A stretch of DNA of 64,000 nucleotides from Leptasterias polaris (Eukaryota; Echinodermata; Asteroidea; Forcipulatida; Asteriidae). Below the pieces are notes generated by a model that saw only the letters and a list, made by a program, of their open reading frames with translations, did not search any database and was not told the origin of the DNA. The stretch is from NCBI GenBank assembly GCA_037783415.1, contig JAZGTN010000026.1, positions 3,617,001 to 3,681,000 of the forward strand, given 5' to 3'. Below are positions 13,069-25,200 of the stretch, piece by piece. The position numbers were made by a program, and so were the translations under genes. Positions within the stretch are counted from its first letter, which is position 1, and every line of letters starts with the position of its first letter.

Positions 13069-13290
13069 TCACTCAATCTGTGGGTGTCTGGACATTGGTC
13101 ACTCAATTTAGGCCTACATGACAGGTATCTTTATTGCATACTTCTTTACACTAGAGATTGATTGATTGAATGGCAGGTCAGTCACAACATAGACAGACAT
13201 ATGGATTCCTGGCCTTACAGTGTCAACTCAAAATGAAAGTCTACTGATCTGTCTCAGACAGCTGGACCTAATGTCATAGAGCTGCTTATA

Positions 13291-13720
13291 GTAGAAAGTG
13301 TTGGAATTCCATCAGTGAGAGCAGCAATGTTTCTCCTGCCCTTCAAACGTAAGGTATCTGCTTTATATAAGTAGAAAGTGTTGGAATTCCATCAGTGAGA
13401 GCAGCAATGTTTCTCCCGCCCTTCAAACGTAAGGTATCTGCTTTATAAGTAGAAAGTGTTGGAATTCCATCAGTGAGAGCAGCAATGTTTCCCCTGCCCT
13501 TCAAACGTAAGGTGGCTGCTTTAAGTAGAAAGAGTTGGAATTCCATCAGTGAGAGCAGCAATGTTTCCCCTGCCCTTCAAACGTAAGGTATCTGCTTTAT
13601 AAGTAGAAAGTGTTGGAATTCCATCAGTGAGAGCAGCAATGTTTCCCCTGCCCTTCAAACGTAAGGTGGCTGCTTTAAGTAGAAAGTGTTGGAATTCCAT
13701 CAGTGAGAGCAGCAATGTTT
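13291..13720 (+). repeat. 76-80 bp minisatellite, five and a half units
   Basis: Units begin GTAGAAAGTGTTGGAATTCC at 13291, 13371, 13449, 13525, 13603 and 13679 (last partial). Length variants come from ATATAA/AAGT differences at the junction, and T/C and TATC/TGGC variants alternate, suggesting higher-order duplication. Every unit contains an EcoRI site. A related single segment (ACTGATGGAATT) appears inverted at about 15988. Confidence 0.95.
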
Positions 13721-13739
13721 TCTTTCACTGATCACCTCA

Positions 13740-13917
13740 CTCCTTTTTTAGGCTAATACTGTAATAGTACCACCTTTTTAAAACAAAAATAGGCAGGAAA
13801 CCAGTCATATACACTAGTGTGACATGATATTTTGACTGGTTACCTTATTCTGTCCAGCATAGTTTTGTTGTGCTGATCTACTTTTTGTGCTCAAGCAGTT
13901 CTAAGAAATTGGGCCAT
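13740..13917. mobile_element. Degenerate GGGCC-ended element, right half
   Basis: It ends AAGCAGTTCTAAGAAATTGG then GCC, matching the right terminus of the 25287-25647 element, with a shared internal GGAAACCAGTCA/GACTGGTT pair. The left terminus is not recognisable. Confidence 0.45.
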
Positions 13918-14974
13918 GGAGACTAAAGTAGAGATCATGCAAACCTTTGAACCAGTCCCTATTCCATCTCAGTTGTATAGAGATCTGTAATCGAGATGCA
14001 GATATAGGATTGACAATCTTCATCAACCCTCTCTGCAGCCTCAGTAAAGAAAAGGTCATCCTTCTCCTTTTCTCACAGCCAAAGCTTCATGAAAACCCAG
14101 CATAGCAGCTGGTTCAACCTCCTGGTTCACCCCCAACTGCCCAAGGGAACCCTCTACTACCCATGTATTGTACAAATATGCATTGTACAATTCCTTGTTG
14201 ACAGGGATTCTGAACACGCTGGGAAAACTTGGCTGCTGCTTATAAAAGAAGAAGTAAAAATATATGTATAACAAAGAATGACCGACTTTTGAAGTTCATG
14301 CCAGGTTAAATCAGTTCATGCTGACTACAGAGTAAGGAATTTAATGGACTGTATAATTTGTGCAATTTAACATGCATGTGGATGCAGCAAATTAAGTACA
14401 GAAAATGCCAGTTGAGAAATGTTAATTTCAAATGATCTACATGTAAACGCTCTTCTTTAAATTTTGAAAGCTTGCAGTTTTCTAATTTTTCTCAGGTTTT
14501 TATAATGCCATTGCGTGGACCATTTTTGTGTCAGTCTATTTCATTCTGCCCATTACTTATACTCAATTAAGTACACGTACATGTCCCCTTTTAAGATGTC
14601 CATTGTAATAATTGAATTAAATGGGATGGACAAAGAGAGACTCTAGTCATTTGAGATGCATCATACTCCAGTAGCACCTGGGAAATCTGAACCAACCACT
14701 TAACAATTTGGATGAAATACTATACTAAAAATAAACTACTGTAATCTTCATGAACATGTACAAATCCAGACTAACTTTTTTTATTTTAATGTATAGTTAA
14801 GGATAAGTAAGTTAAGATAGAGGGTTTTCGTTTGGAGTACCCGCTGCTAATTACAGGATTCCAGCTGGCGTCTAATCACTGTGCATACTCCTCAGTCTTG
14901 TGGTGTCTTTTAGAGATATGCTCTAGAAAGGGGGAGGGGTTGAACCCCCACCAGAGTTGGTTGTGGATATTTGT

Positions 14975-15235
14975 CCAGGGCCTAAAAAACACTGGTGCAT
15001 AGGACATGCTACCTAGGGCCTAGAAAACATGAGAGCCTTGGGCCTACAGAATGATGGTGCATAGGGCCTGCTGGACAATGGTACCTAGGGCCCACAAAAC
15101 ATGAGAGCCTTGGGCCTATGGAATACTGGTGTCTACGGCATGCAAAACATGAGTGCCTAGGGCCTATGAAACACAAGTGCCCATGGCCTATGGTATACTG
15201 GTGTCTAGGGCCTACTGAACACTGATGCCAATAAA
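14975..15235 (+). repeat. About 30-bp diverged minisatellite (GGGCCTA...)
   Basis: Repeats of TAGGGCCTAnnnAACATGAG / TGGTGCCTAGGGCC recur about eight times with divergence. The minus-strand translation is periodic (GPRHQY, GPRLSCF), which explains a spurious 87-codon frame. Confidence 0.85.
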
Positions 15236-15556
15236 TTATCATATGCACAGCTTTAATTTCCCATTTTATCATAATAATGTATGAAGAAGCGATGCAAGAC
15301 TAAAAAAAAATTATAAAATTCTTTTCTCTTTTCCACATATGTGATTCGTCCTTGGATTGGAGGATATCCTGATACCGAGCGATTTGACATTTTCTTCACC
15401 CCAGGCTTGGAATGGCTTGTGTTGCCCTGGTCTTAGCCTTGGTGCCCCCTCAAAAGTTTTCCATAGACTTAAAGATTGTCAAATGGAAGTGCCCTTTGGG
15501 AAGTGCCCTTTGGGAAATGAAAATGGCCTTTCCCTCTCAGTGTTTCACATGACTGA

Positions 15557-15705
15557 TGAACTGAGCACATGATGTCATTTGAGTGGGACACCCTTGCCTA
15601 GAGGGCAACAGAAGGTTGCTGATTGGTCCATTCTGTGTGCTGTGCATACATAGCTGTTTTACCTCTAAGATGGTCGCACGATGACGTCAATGCATAAGGT
15701 CTATT
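15557..15705. mobile_element. MITE family D, copy 1
   Basis: Shares TGATGTCATTTGAGTGGGAC at its left, TTACCTCTAAGATGG inside and GACGTCAATGCATAAGGTCT at its right with the better-preserved copy at 62157-62333. Its left terminus is eroded. Confidence 0.7.
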
Positions 15706-17423
15706 GAAGCTAAGTTTGCCTAGTCTGCAAACTGACTAGAATGCAGAGCTGACACAAATTCTCAATGATTTCATCTACAAATCCAAATTTTGATTTCTGG
15801 CACATCAAGGTCAAGAAAAAGCTCATACATGTACATGGCACCCCCCAAAAAAATATTATCCGTATTTTATTTATTAAAAAACATCAAAGCAATGTGGTGT
15901 TATTGGCTAAACAAAGAATGAGGTCAGTGAAAGTAGGGAGGTGAGCCACCTTACACTTGAATGAACAAGGAGTCACTGTGGCTCTAACTGATGGAATTAC
16001 AGGTCAGTCCACCTATAATAACAAAATTCTTGAAACCATAAAAGGTGAGAAATCTTTTCGAGAAACACTCAAATTCAAAAGAGATAATTTCATGATGTCA
16101 CTGCAGACTTTACTAAACGAAAAGTACATCCTGTTAGGATTTTTAGGTTTGAAGGGACGACCACCATAATTTTTCATTTCCATGGCCTCTACACAACACT
16201 TCTAAACTTGGGCCTGTGGGTTGTGATCTGCATAACTCAATTGTCTCATTGCTGGTTGGAATGAACGACATTCAGCATTCTGGAAGGCGGGCTGTGTTAA
16301 TTTGACGCGCAACATGACACCCATGTGCACGCATCAGAGTGTGCCGAGTCTCCAATTGATTCTGGGGACCTACCACGCAGAAAGAAGCGGAAATTTGATC
16401 TTGATTATTTGTTGTATCAGTCTGCGGGTATCACACTCAGATGGGATGAACGTAGGGGGACGTGAATGAGGGGGGAAATGAATGAGGGGGGGGGGGGGGG
16501 GAAATTGGTTTAGAAAGCCTGGCTTTTTAGGAGAGCACGTCGGCTGTACACTAATAAAACGTCAGTATTCATTGACTGATGGAAATGTAAAAAATCAATG
16601 GCTGTAAGTTTTAGGCTAAATGAACAACTTATGGATCGTGGGGGAGGTTGACAAAATGGTTTATTATTTTCCCACATGAGTCTTTATTTGTCAGTATAAT
16701 GTTAACATGCAACACCTTGCTACTGTAGCCAAAGATGGATGTTGAGTAGTAACTCATTCATGTCACTTCCTGCTATTGACCTCGCCTTACAGAAACTTCA
16801 TTTCCAACACGATTAGTTTACATGAGGGGTGTCCTCATTTGGGGTATATAAATGTAGTACCCAATCGGGATAAGGAAGCACGGCTTGGTGCAGTGTGGAT
16901 GACACTTCAGTGAGAATTAATGACCACAGTTGTCCTCCTATACAGTACCCAATCAGGATAACGAAGCATGATTTAGGAAAGTTTGGAAGACTCTAAGTGA
17001 GCCTGAGTTTAATTGATGGATGAAGACGTTGAACTGGATGACTGACTGGTCTGTGCTTCTGATTTTTGTTTCCGATTGATTCTGTGTCTTGACTGTTGAA
17101 TTCAAATTGTTATTACTATAACATAACTTTTTGTCATCTGTATCTTGTTGATCCACATATCTCGCATACGTTGATGTACATTTTGAATATTTGAGTTCGA
17201 CTTAGGCCTAGTTAAACTTATCAGACGTACAGCATGGTACGTCATAATCAGTGATTTGGAAAATGTTGCAGAGACCCTATTTCTTGTGGAAAATGGGAAC
17301 ATTGTTCTGGAGCTGGTAGTAGCGGTATTATATTAATATTATACTCTTAGTACAATATTTTCAAGTTTCTAAACAGTCTTTGAAGTTCGAGTGCACTTAT
17401 AGCCAGTACACACTTGCTTTGAA

Positions 17424-17473
17424 TGATTGATCGATTGATTGATTGATTAATTGATTAATTGATTGATTGATCT
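17424..17473 (+). repeat. GATT microsatellite
   Basis: About twelve GATT/AATT units with few interruptions. Confidence 0.95.
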
Positions 17474-19028
17474 TGTTTGATGCTTGTTAACTGTACCTAT
17501 CACTCCCATACAGAGGATCACTAAACATTGCAAGACAGCAGCTGCACAAGGTTTATACATGTAGATATTGAAACTGCTGGGTTACTGGCCTTACAGTCAG
17601 AGATTCTTTAGACTGAAATCAACACCTGCCACAGTTGAGCTGTGTGGTTTGTTCACCCTGCAATTACTTCATGAATAGTTCTCATTATGCAAAAAATACA
17701 TTGGAATATTGTTAGAGAGGATAAGGATAAGTAGGGTGGAAGGAAAGAAATGAACTGACTACATTGAAATGTAATACACTCTACAAGGTAAGCACTCTAC
17801 ATGTGGGTGTGACAATCCAGCCATGTTGAAATGAAATTCTGGGGCATTGTGTTTGATTTGGAAATGATAACATAACAGGAAGTTTGAATTGCCTTTGCTC
17901 TTTGAGATTTCCTGTGGAATGTCAGTTTAGGACAATCTTACTGTTGTGGTAGAGAGTCTGCAGTGTCAGCTGTCATTTCTAGCAGACTTTATGGAATGCA
18001 ATATTTGGTGTCACAGTTTAAATATTTCTTGTTTATCAAGTCAAAAGATTGTTTGAATTTCTGTACTGTCAACTTTCCCTATCCTTTTTTCTACATACTT
18101 GTATACTTTGCCAACAATACTTTGTAAGGTTGAAGTAAGGTTTTACCATTACTCACAACACTCTACAAGTGTCAGAAACCTTATTTGTATTGATTATATT
18201 TCTGTGTTACACTGTCATACTGGAACAGAATATGGCCTCACAAACTTTGTCATTTTTCAAACTTGCACACAAGGTCGTATCACCGTATTCAATCTGTATG
18301 AGTGACTTCAGTCATGAAGTAGGTCCCATCTCTGCGACCGATAATCTGTGGAGTTATATTTTCAAGTTTGTGAACAATATTGGGTTTGTATGACACAATA
18401 CCTATGAGTTAGATCAAGGCACTTGATAGTAACCTTTCTGTTCACCAGGTATACTTACATGTAGACCATTCCTCAAACTTTCTCAACTTGCTTTTATAGC
18501 CCAAGATGACGCAAAACTGTTGTGTTTACATGGTTTAAACGAGAATGTTTTACATCTTACTTGGTAAATGTTAAGTTCTTGACAATTGCATTGTGTCATA
18601 CAATCACTGACTTAAACCTGCCTGTTACATATTGCTAGAATATAATACTAATAACACACTAAACTTTGCGACCTCTTATTTATGTTCGTTGATATTCTGT
18701 TATGTAATGATTAATTTTTCAGTTAATGAGAGTGCTTTTTAGTTTCTAAGAGTTAGCACATTTTCCAGTCACAAGCCATACACATAGTTTACATTTTCTG
18801 AATGGAATATCCCTTGGGTGGGAAGGGGAGGGGAGGTGGAGTTATGGAAGCTAGTTAGCCAATTTGTGTACTGCCAATATTCTCCATTATTTTTAGAATG
18901 CCTAGCATGCCCGGTGTGGAACCCTACTGTACATGTATTCATTAATGTCAAAACAACAAGAATGTACATTATAATAGTCAACCAAATTATTCAATTCTGG
19001 TTTTAATTTGTGGTTGTCCATTTACCAA

Positions 19029-19100
19029 CTGGAGCTCAGGATGCCTGAACTCATAATAATCTGGAGCTCAGGATGCCTGAACTCATAATAATCTGGAGCT
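19029..19100 (+). repeat. 32-bp tandem repeat
   Basis: CTGGAGCTCAGGATGCCTGA then ACTCATAATAAT occurs twice exactly, plus a partial third unit. Each unit has a GAGCTCAGG...CCTGAACTC inverted pair. It lies about 140 bp before the first XYLT exon in the window. Confidence 0.9.
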
Positions 19101-19237
19101 CAACAATTATTTGGGGTGGGAGTGGTTTCCACATCCCCTGGTCACTACACCACTGCATCGTTTATCACACAGCGGCCATTTATTTCCTTTGTATCTAAAT
19201 CTGATGCTATCGTACACTTTTTTGTCTTCCTATCCAG

Positions 19238-22200
19238 AGGTCAGACTACCTGTACAGAGAGGTTGCCAGGGCAACTAAAAGCTTCACTAACATCAGGATG
19301 ACCAATTGGCGTCTTGCGACCATCTGGGGCGGTGCCAGTTTGCTTGAGGTGTATCTACGGTGCATGGAGGACCTGCTTAATATGGAGGATTGGGACTGGG
19401 ACTTCTTCATCAATCTCAGCGAGTCAGACATGCCCATAAAGTAAGTTCATATCACATCCTAATCTGTTGCCCTGGTCTTGACCGTGATGCCCCTTCAGAA
19501 GTTTTGTAACGGAAGTTCCCTTTGCAAATTGAAAATGGCCTTGCCTTCCCAAAGATGAAAGTCCAGGCCTGCTCATCGTTTCAGTACTGTACGGTCAGTA
19601 CTACATTTTGTATGAATTTCATTAAATTGGCTCAGCATGAAACTTGATGGGCTTTGTAAATTGGGGTGATTCACAATACAATCTCCCTATGCAAATTACA
19701 TTACTCTGGAGAGGCCATTTTCTCTAATAGTGGTCAACTTAAAACAATCACTTCAAAAGTGGTCAGGTAAAAACAATCACACTTGCAACTTAGCGTTGCA
19801 TAAGCAGTTTGGATCTTGAAAATGGCTGACATGAATGTAAAAAACAGTCACCAGCCTTACAAAAAATACCATGTTATGACGTAAACACAATAAAAAACAA
19901 ACTTTTAAAAACAATCAGAGATCATGCAGCAGGTGCTGTGATGACTAAATCTCGTCATCATTTTCCCATGATGTACTGCAAAAGTGGCCTCTCCTTGGCA
20001 AACTGTTTCTTCTGATATTAATGTATTTTAGATTGACAGCCCTTTTGAATATATTACAAATATGAAATAGAAACTATATGTAAGGACGTTATTGCACTGA
20101 GTGGACAATCTGAAACTCAATGCAAAATATACTGTAATAATACCATTGAACACTTTGCATGTAATTTTTCTGTGGATTAAGTCGTCTTTGTCTGTTGACG
20201 TACCTTACACACATCCACTTAAAGGATGTAATAGTAATACTGTAAATCTGCTGGAAAGCTACTTTATGTAGTTTGATTTATTTCAGTTAAAAAAAAAAAA
20301 TCTCGGGGAATGTCCACAACAACAAGCTAAGTTGCTCCCATAGAAATAGAACCCGGAGAACGCTGAGTGTGTCATTGTGCGTGCGATTTCGTTGTGAGAC
20401 CATTTTTATGGACGCGCGTACGCCATTTTTTTTAAACGTGTGTATGGCTAGAGACGTACGCCGGGTGTTACGGCGCGCTGCCCATGGTAGCGAGGCTGGT
20501 CAGTGATAAGCCAGTGATAATATTTTGCCATACAGTAGACGTCATGAACATTGACCAATGAAAACACGTAGAAACGGTCTATGTGCGTTGCCATTTTGTC
20601 ATACACGCGTGTCACGTGATGATCATTTTGCCATACACAGACAACACAGAGGGCGGTCGAGCTCAGCATTCTCCGGGTTCTATTTCTATGGTTGCTCCTA
20701 ACATATTGGGTCACTATCGGAATGAGAAAAAAAGAAAATGCTTGTGCTACCACAACAGCACATGGTAGCAATGGTATTCAGATGCTATGGTTGTGTTCCT
20801 TGTTCCACCAGTGATGTCATATCATACGCAAGGCCTGTTTTGTGGGCATTCCCTAAATGCATTATTTTTAATCGGGCCAATATTTTCAACCGAATTAACA
20901 TTAACAAATTACAAACTTCAGACAAGGCAGTAAGACACAAACCTGCAATGGTTTGATCACTTACAAACAACTGTTTTAATAAGTATACTTGGCTCTTATT
21001 TATTTTATTTATTTATTTATTTATTTCCACAAAACCTCCAAAAATGGAGAAGAAAAAAAAGATAAAAGTACATCAAATAAACAATAAAAGGTACATAAAC
21101 ACGCAATTAAAGAAACAAGGATAACCCGACACTCATGGACGACCCCCAGACCATCTTGACAAAGTATGAAACAAAAGGATTGTCAGAACGATCTGAGCAG
21201 CTGACCGAGAGTGTCAAGATCATCACATTCAAGAAACTGGTTACGAAACAAAACAGTTTTGACACTATCACAAATACCAGTGACTGACACAGTTTACGTA
21301 CTTAAAGTCAGAGTTAAATTTCCGTCTAAAGGAAGGACTAATAATGCAATTAAGCAGCCAAAAATCCTTGTGCAAGCTAAAACTGTTTTTAACTCTATCA
21401 ATTAAAGTATTCTTATAATAAGCAAAATCATCAAAATCTTATATACATGTAGCTCACGTATCCGAGTAGCTACATTAAGGCACTTAACAACATTATCCCT
21501 GTTCATTAGGCATACATTTACTTTAACCATTCCTCAAACTTGTTTCACTCCCTGGGGAGCATACGACCCTAAGCTGCTGAAATTTGAGATAAGGTGTTAA
21601 TCCAACCTGTCTCAGCCCTCTCAGGTTCACATTTATACTTCTAGGTTAAGAGAAGCAATTAATGTTAAATGCCTTGGTCAAGGAGACAAGTGTCATTACG
21701 GGGAATCGAACCAGCACTCAGAGGACTTTGCTATCAGAAGTCCACTCTGCTATGGCACGCTGCTTGTACACAGTTGTGCTTTGCACTGCTGATGCATCAG
21801 TCAATTGGAACATTTTCTTTAAAAGGTCTATCACTAACTACCGTAATCTTCGGAATATAAGCCGCCCGCTGTATAAGCAGCTATGCCAAGAATTTGTCAA
21901 AACAAGATTTATGCGTCAGTGTACATGTATAAGCCGCCTGGCGTATAAGCCGCCTGGCGTATAAGCCGCCTGGCGTATAAGCCGCCTGGCGTATAAGCCG
22001 CAGTGGTGACCGCACACACAGAGGGGCTGTGCGTGTTTGCGGTCCTCTGTGGTGATGTATAGTGACTAGCGGGCGGCACGACAGTCATTGTACATCGCCA
22101 CAAAGTGCGTCTTGCATTCGATTAAGTAAAAATGTACTGAAGTTAACACCATCGGTTGTTATTTAAATCATTTTATTAATATTAGAATAGTCTGCAGTCA

Positions 22201-25200
22201 AGTGGGTCTATTTTCTTTTCGTAAATTTTGAATGGCGATATATCGTCGGGTAAATACCGCCAATATTTCGATATTCGTTAAGTTTTTATTCTTATACACG
22301 TGCACGTGACGTTTCCCGAACACGCGGTGATTTCTCACTAAGGGAATTTCCCTTGCACCTTCGCTCCTACGGCTACATGCCGTTTCTTCATCCCCTGACA
22401 ATAAAGTATAGCAACTAGGAGCAAGCACATCCGCAGGATCGAGGTGATGAATACCATGGGATGGCAGTGCTGTGAGAAGCATTACGTCATTCGGCCAAAT
22501 GGTAAGCAGCCTGTGATGCAGCGATATGAAGAAAGACAACCATTTATGGAAACAGTTTTAACAACATTAATAAACGACTGCATGGCGATACCACACTGGT
22601 CACCTGCTTCTTCACGGCATTAAGTACGGTACAAGCAAGCGGTCACCAGCAAAATTCATAATCGAAGCAAGCACGGTGGGCGTAAGTTTCACGACCCCTC
22701 AGCTCGAAAGATGAGCTGGGATTTTCAACAACATTTTATCAAAACCATCACATCACACAGGCCATGTTTTGTTTTGGGGTTTTTTTTCGGTTCAGAAAAT
22801 TGTTTTGTTTCAGAAATATTTTACAAACGATCTTTTTCAAAACAAGATTTATGCGTCATTGTTAAAGCCGCCCGGCATATAAGCCGCCGAAATGTTGAAA
22901 AGGGCCAAAATCAATGTATAAGCCGCGGCCTATAGTCCAAAGATTACGGTAGGTCTAATTTCGTGGCACTGTTTCCTGTGAAATCAAAGAAGCGGAAAAT
23001 TCAGTGGATGTTCTTCATGGGTGAGTGAGAAATTAGTGGCTGGCACTGGCATGCTTTGTGCTACTGTGCAGGAACTGTGTCATTCCTTGTCAAATCAACA
23101 CATCAGGGGTTAGTCTTACAAACTTCACAGTATGCTGTATATACATGTACATGTCACATATTATCTGGTCAGTGCAAAAACAGATCTCGATGTTGTAATA
23201 ATGTTGAACTTCGCACAAGAGGACTAAAACATTTCGGAAAGCAAAACATTTCGGATACATGTTTTGTTTTCATTAAAACAAATACTTCTGTGTATAGTTT
23301 TTGATATGGTGTGTCATGATCGATTGCTCGTGCACCGGACTCAAGTTCTATTAACTACCCTTGTGTAAGTGAAAGTCATCAGGGTGTGGGTCCAAATTCT
23401 GGTCATGACACTTTGTGTCCTTGAGCAAGACATTTACCTACAATTGCTTCTCTTCACCCAGGAGTAAATGGGTACCTGCGAGGGTTCTTGTGCGTGATTA
23501 ACTTGATATGCTACACTTGGCAGCATGGGCTGTATACTCCCCAGAGAGCTGAGAGTTCTGAGATGATTTATGGAATAAAATAAATTGCCCAGTGACCGTG
23601 GCAATAACGTTCATGAGTGTCAGTATTGGCAGACACTAGATATATAACCATTATTATTATTAGTATTGTAACTGACACACTTTTCCCCATATCTTCTGTT
23701 GCAGAACCAATGACTATTTAGTCAGTTTTCTGAGTAGATATCGTAAAAACAACTTCTTGAAGTCCCACGGGAGTGACGATGAAAGGTACATTTAGAGTCT
23801 GACTGTCTATTTATAAAGTGTTATCAATTTCCATCAATAACTTTACTGAGCAGAGTTTATTGTTGAATTTTTGACAGCCATTAGTGTGTAGGTTGGTTAT
23901 TCACTTCATAAATGTGATCTTGAAGTGGTCTTTGTTTTAAAAATGTGTCTGTATGTGAATGACAAAAGACCCTTTTGCATGCAGGGTAACCCAGTTCCTT
24001 TAATTGCATGCTGAGTATGACACTCATTGCCAAAGCGAGGCACTCCTGCCAAAACTCAAAACTGGCTTCATTTGCTCATCATCAGAGCTTTCAAGAAAAA
24101 CCTTAATATAAGAATTTGCAGTGACACCAAGTAGTTAAAAACTCTTTTGAGTATGTGTGATTCCGACAGGAGACTGTTGGATTCCAAGTGGGCCTGTGGC
24201 TTCTTTTGGGGAGTGTGGGAGAGCCAGAGATGCTGGATGTGTTAGGCTGTGAAGGCGGGAAGCTTGTTTTATGTGAGGTGTAGTGGGCCCTTTGAGGGGT
24301 TAAGGGGAGTGGCTACTCACTCAGTGTGAAGTGGGCATGCTGGATGAGGGGCAATGGGGGTTGAGATCCCTGGCTAGACCCTTGCCTGGGAGGGGCAGGA
24401 GCCCTCCCAGTATATGGCTAAGTACTGAATTTGAGGGCAGTCGCAGACATACTCTGGTGGGGCCTGGCGGAGCTCCGTTCCCCACCAAGGTAATTGGCGG
24501 CGCACTCGGTGTGTGCAGCCACTTCCCTCCACCCAGAGTGTACTGTACGAAGAAACAGTGAGTCCGACGGGTCCTTTTGGAACACAAAAGAGAGATTTGA
24601 CTACATGGTGTCGCTGCAAATTAATGTACTATTGTCTTATAGTTATATTGAAATAAAACCTTATTAGGCGTGTGATATAAGTATTGCTCAACATATAGGA
24701 TGTTGAAGACATAACATCACATTGATGTTTCAGTTGTCTTCACTACAAATGCCACTTCACTATTTCCCGAAGTGCCTGATTTTGGATGAGTTGTTTGTTT
24801 GGCAATTCAATTTTAAAAAAAACGCTTCTTCCTTGGACTAATGAAGTGAAAAGTTGAAGGGAAGTTCCCTTCAAATTTTAGCAACTTTTTATGAAGACAT
24901 ACTTTGAGTTGACCTTCCCACTAAGTTCCATAAAAAGAACATATTTGTTATTCTTTCTGATAGAATTTACACATTTTAGGGAAGAGGGTTGGAAAAAGAC
25001 ATAGTGATGTTATCAGTCTATCATTTTTTACTACCACCAGTGACAGATTTTTTATTTTTTTAAGGGTTGGAATCAATTTTCATTTCCTCTTTGATGAATC
25101 TGTTCCTTCTTTTTGGTGTTTTTTTAAGCATTAAAGGCTGCAAGTGTCAATTTGTTAGAAATAATCTATAAAATATTGTAAACTGATTGAAATCAGTAGA

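Larger units (their letters stand above)
15706..19237. other. Noncoding upstream of the first visible XYLT exon
   Basis: Holds the G run at 16486, the GATT microsatellite and the 32-bp tandem repeat. Two GTACCCAATC(G/A)GGATAA-like motifs occur at about 16858 and 16946. No HGRA-coding XYLT exon was found on +. Confidence 0.5.

Noticed and set aside
13291..13720. CRISPR-like array
   Set aside because: The whole unit repeats without unique spacers and the context is animal DNA; it is a minisatellite.
15009..15272. 87-codon periodic minus-strand frame
   Set aside because: Explained by the GGGCCTA minisatellite; repeat-driven open frame.
19488..19560. Similarity between 15420-15530 and 19465-19545 as a duplicated exon
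   Set aside because: Shared CCCTGGTCTT, AAAATGGCCTT motifs reflect an interspersed repeat; one copy follows the XYLT donor site and is intronic.
22198..22539. 113-codon minus-strand frame inside the TA-flanked element
   Set aside because: No transposase motif or other domain seen; length is compatible with chance in GC-richer DNA.
24331..24620. Possible exon in the GC-richer stretch of the XYLT intron
   Set aside because: Three overlapping frames on both strands, none similar to a known family, and XYLT exons on either side already join in phase.
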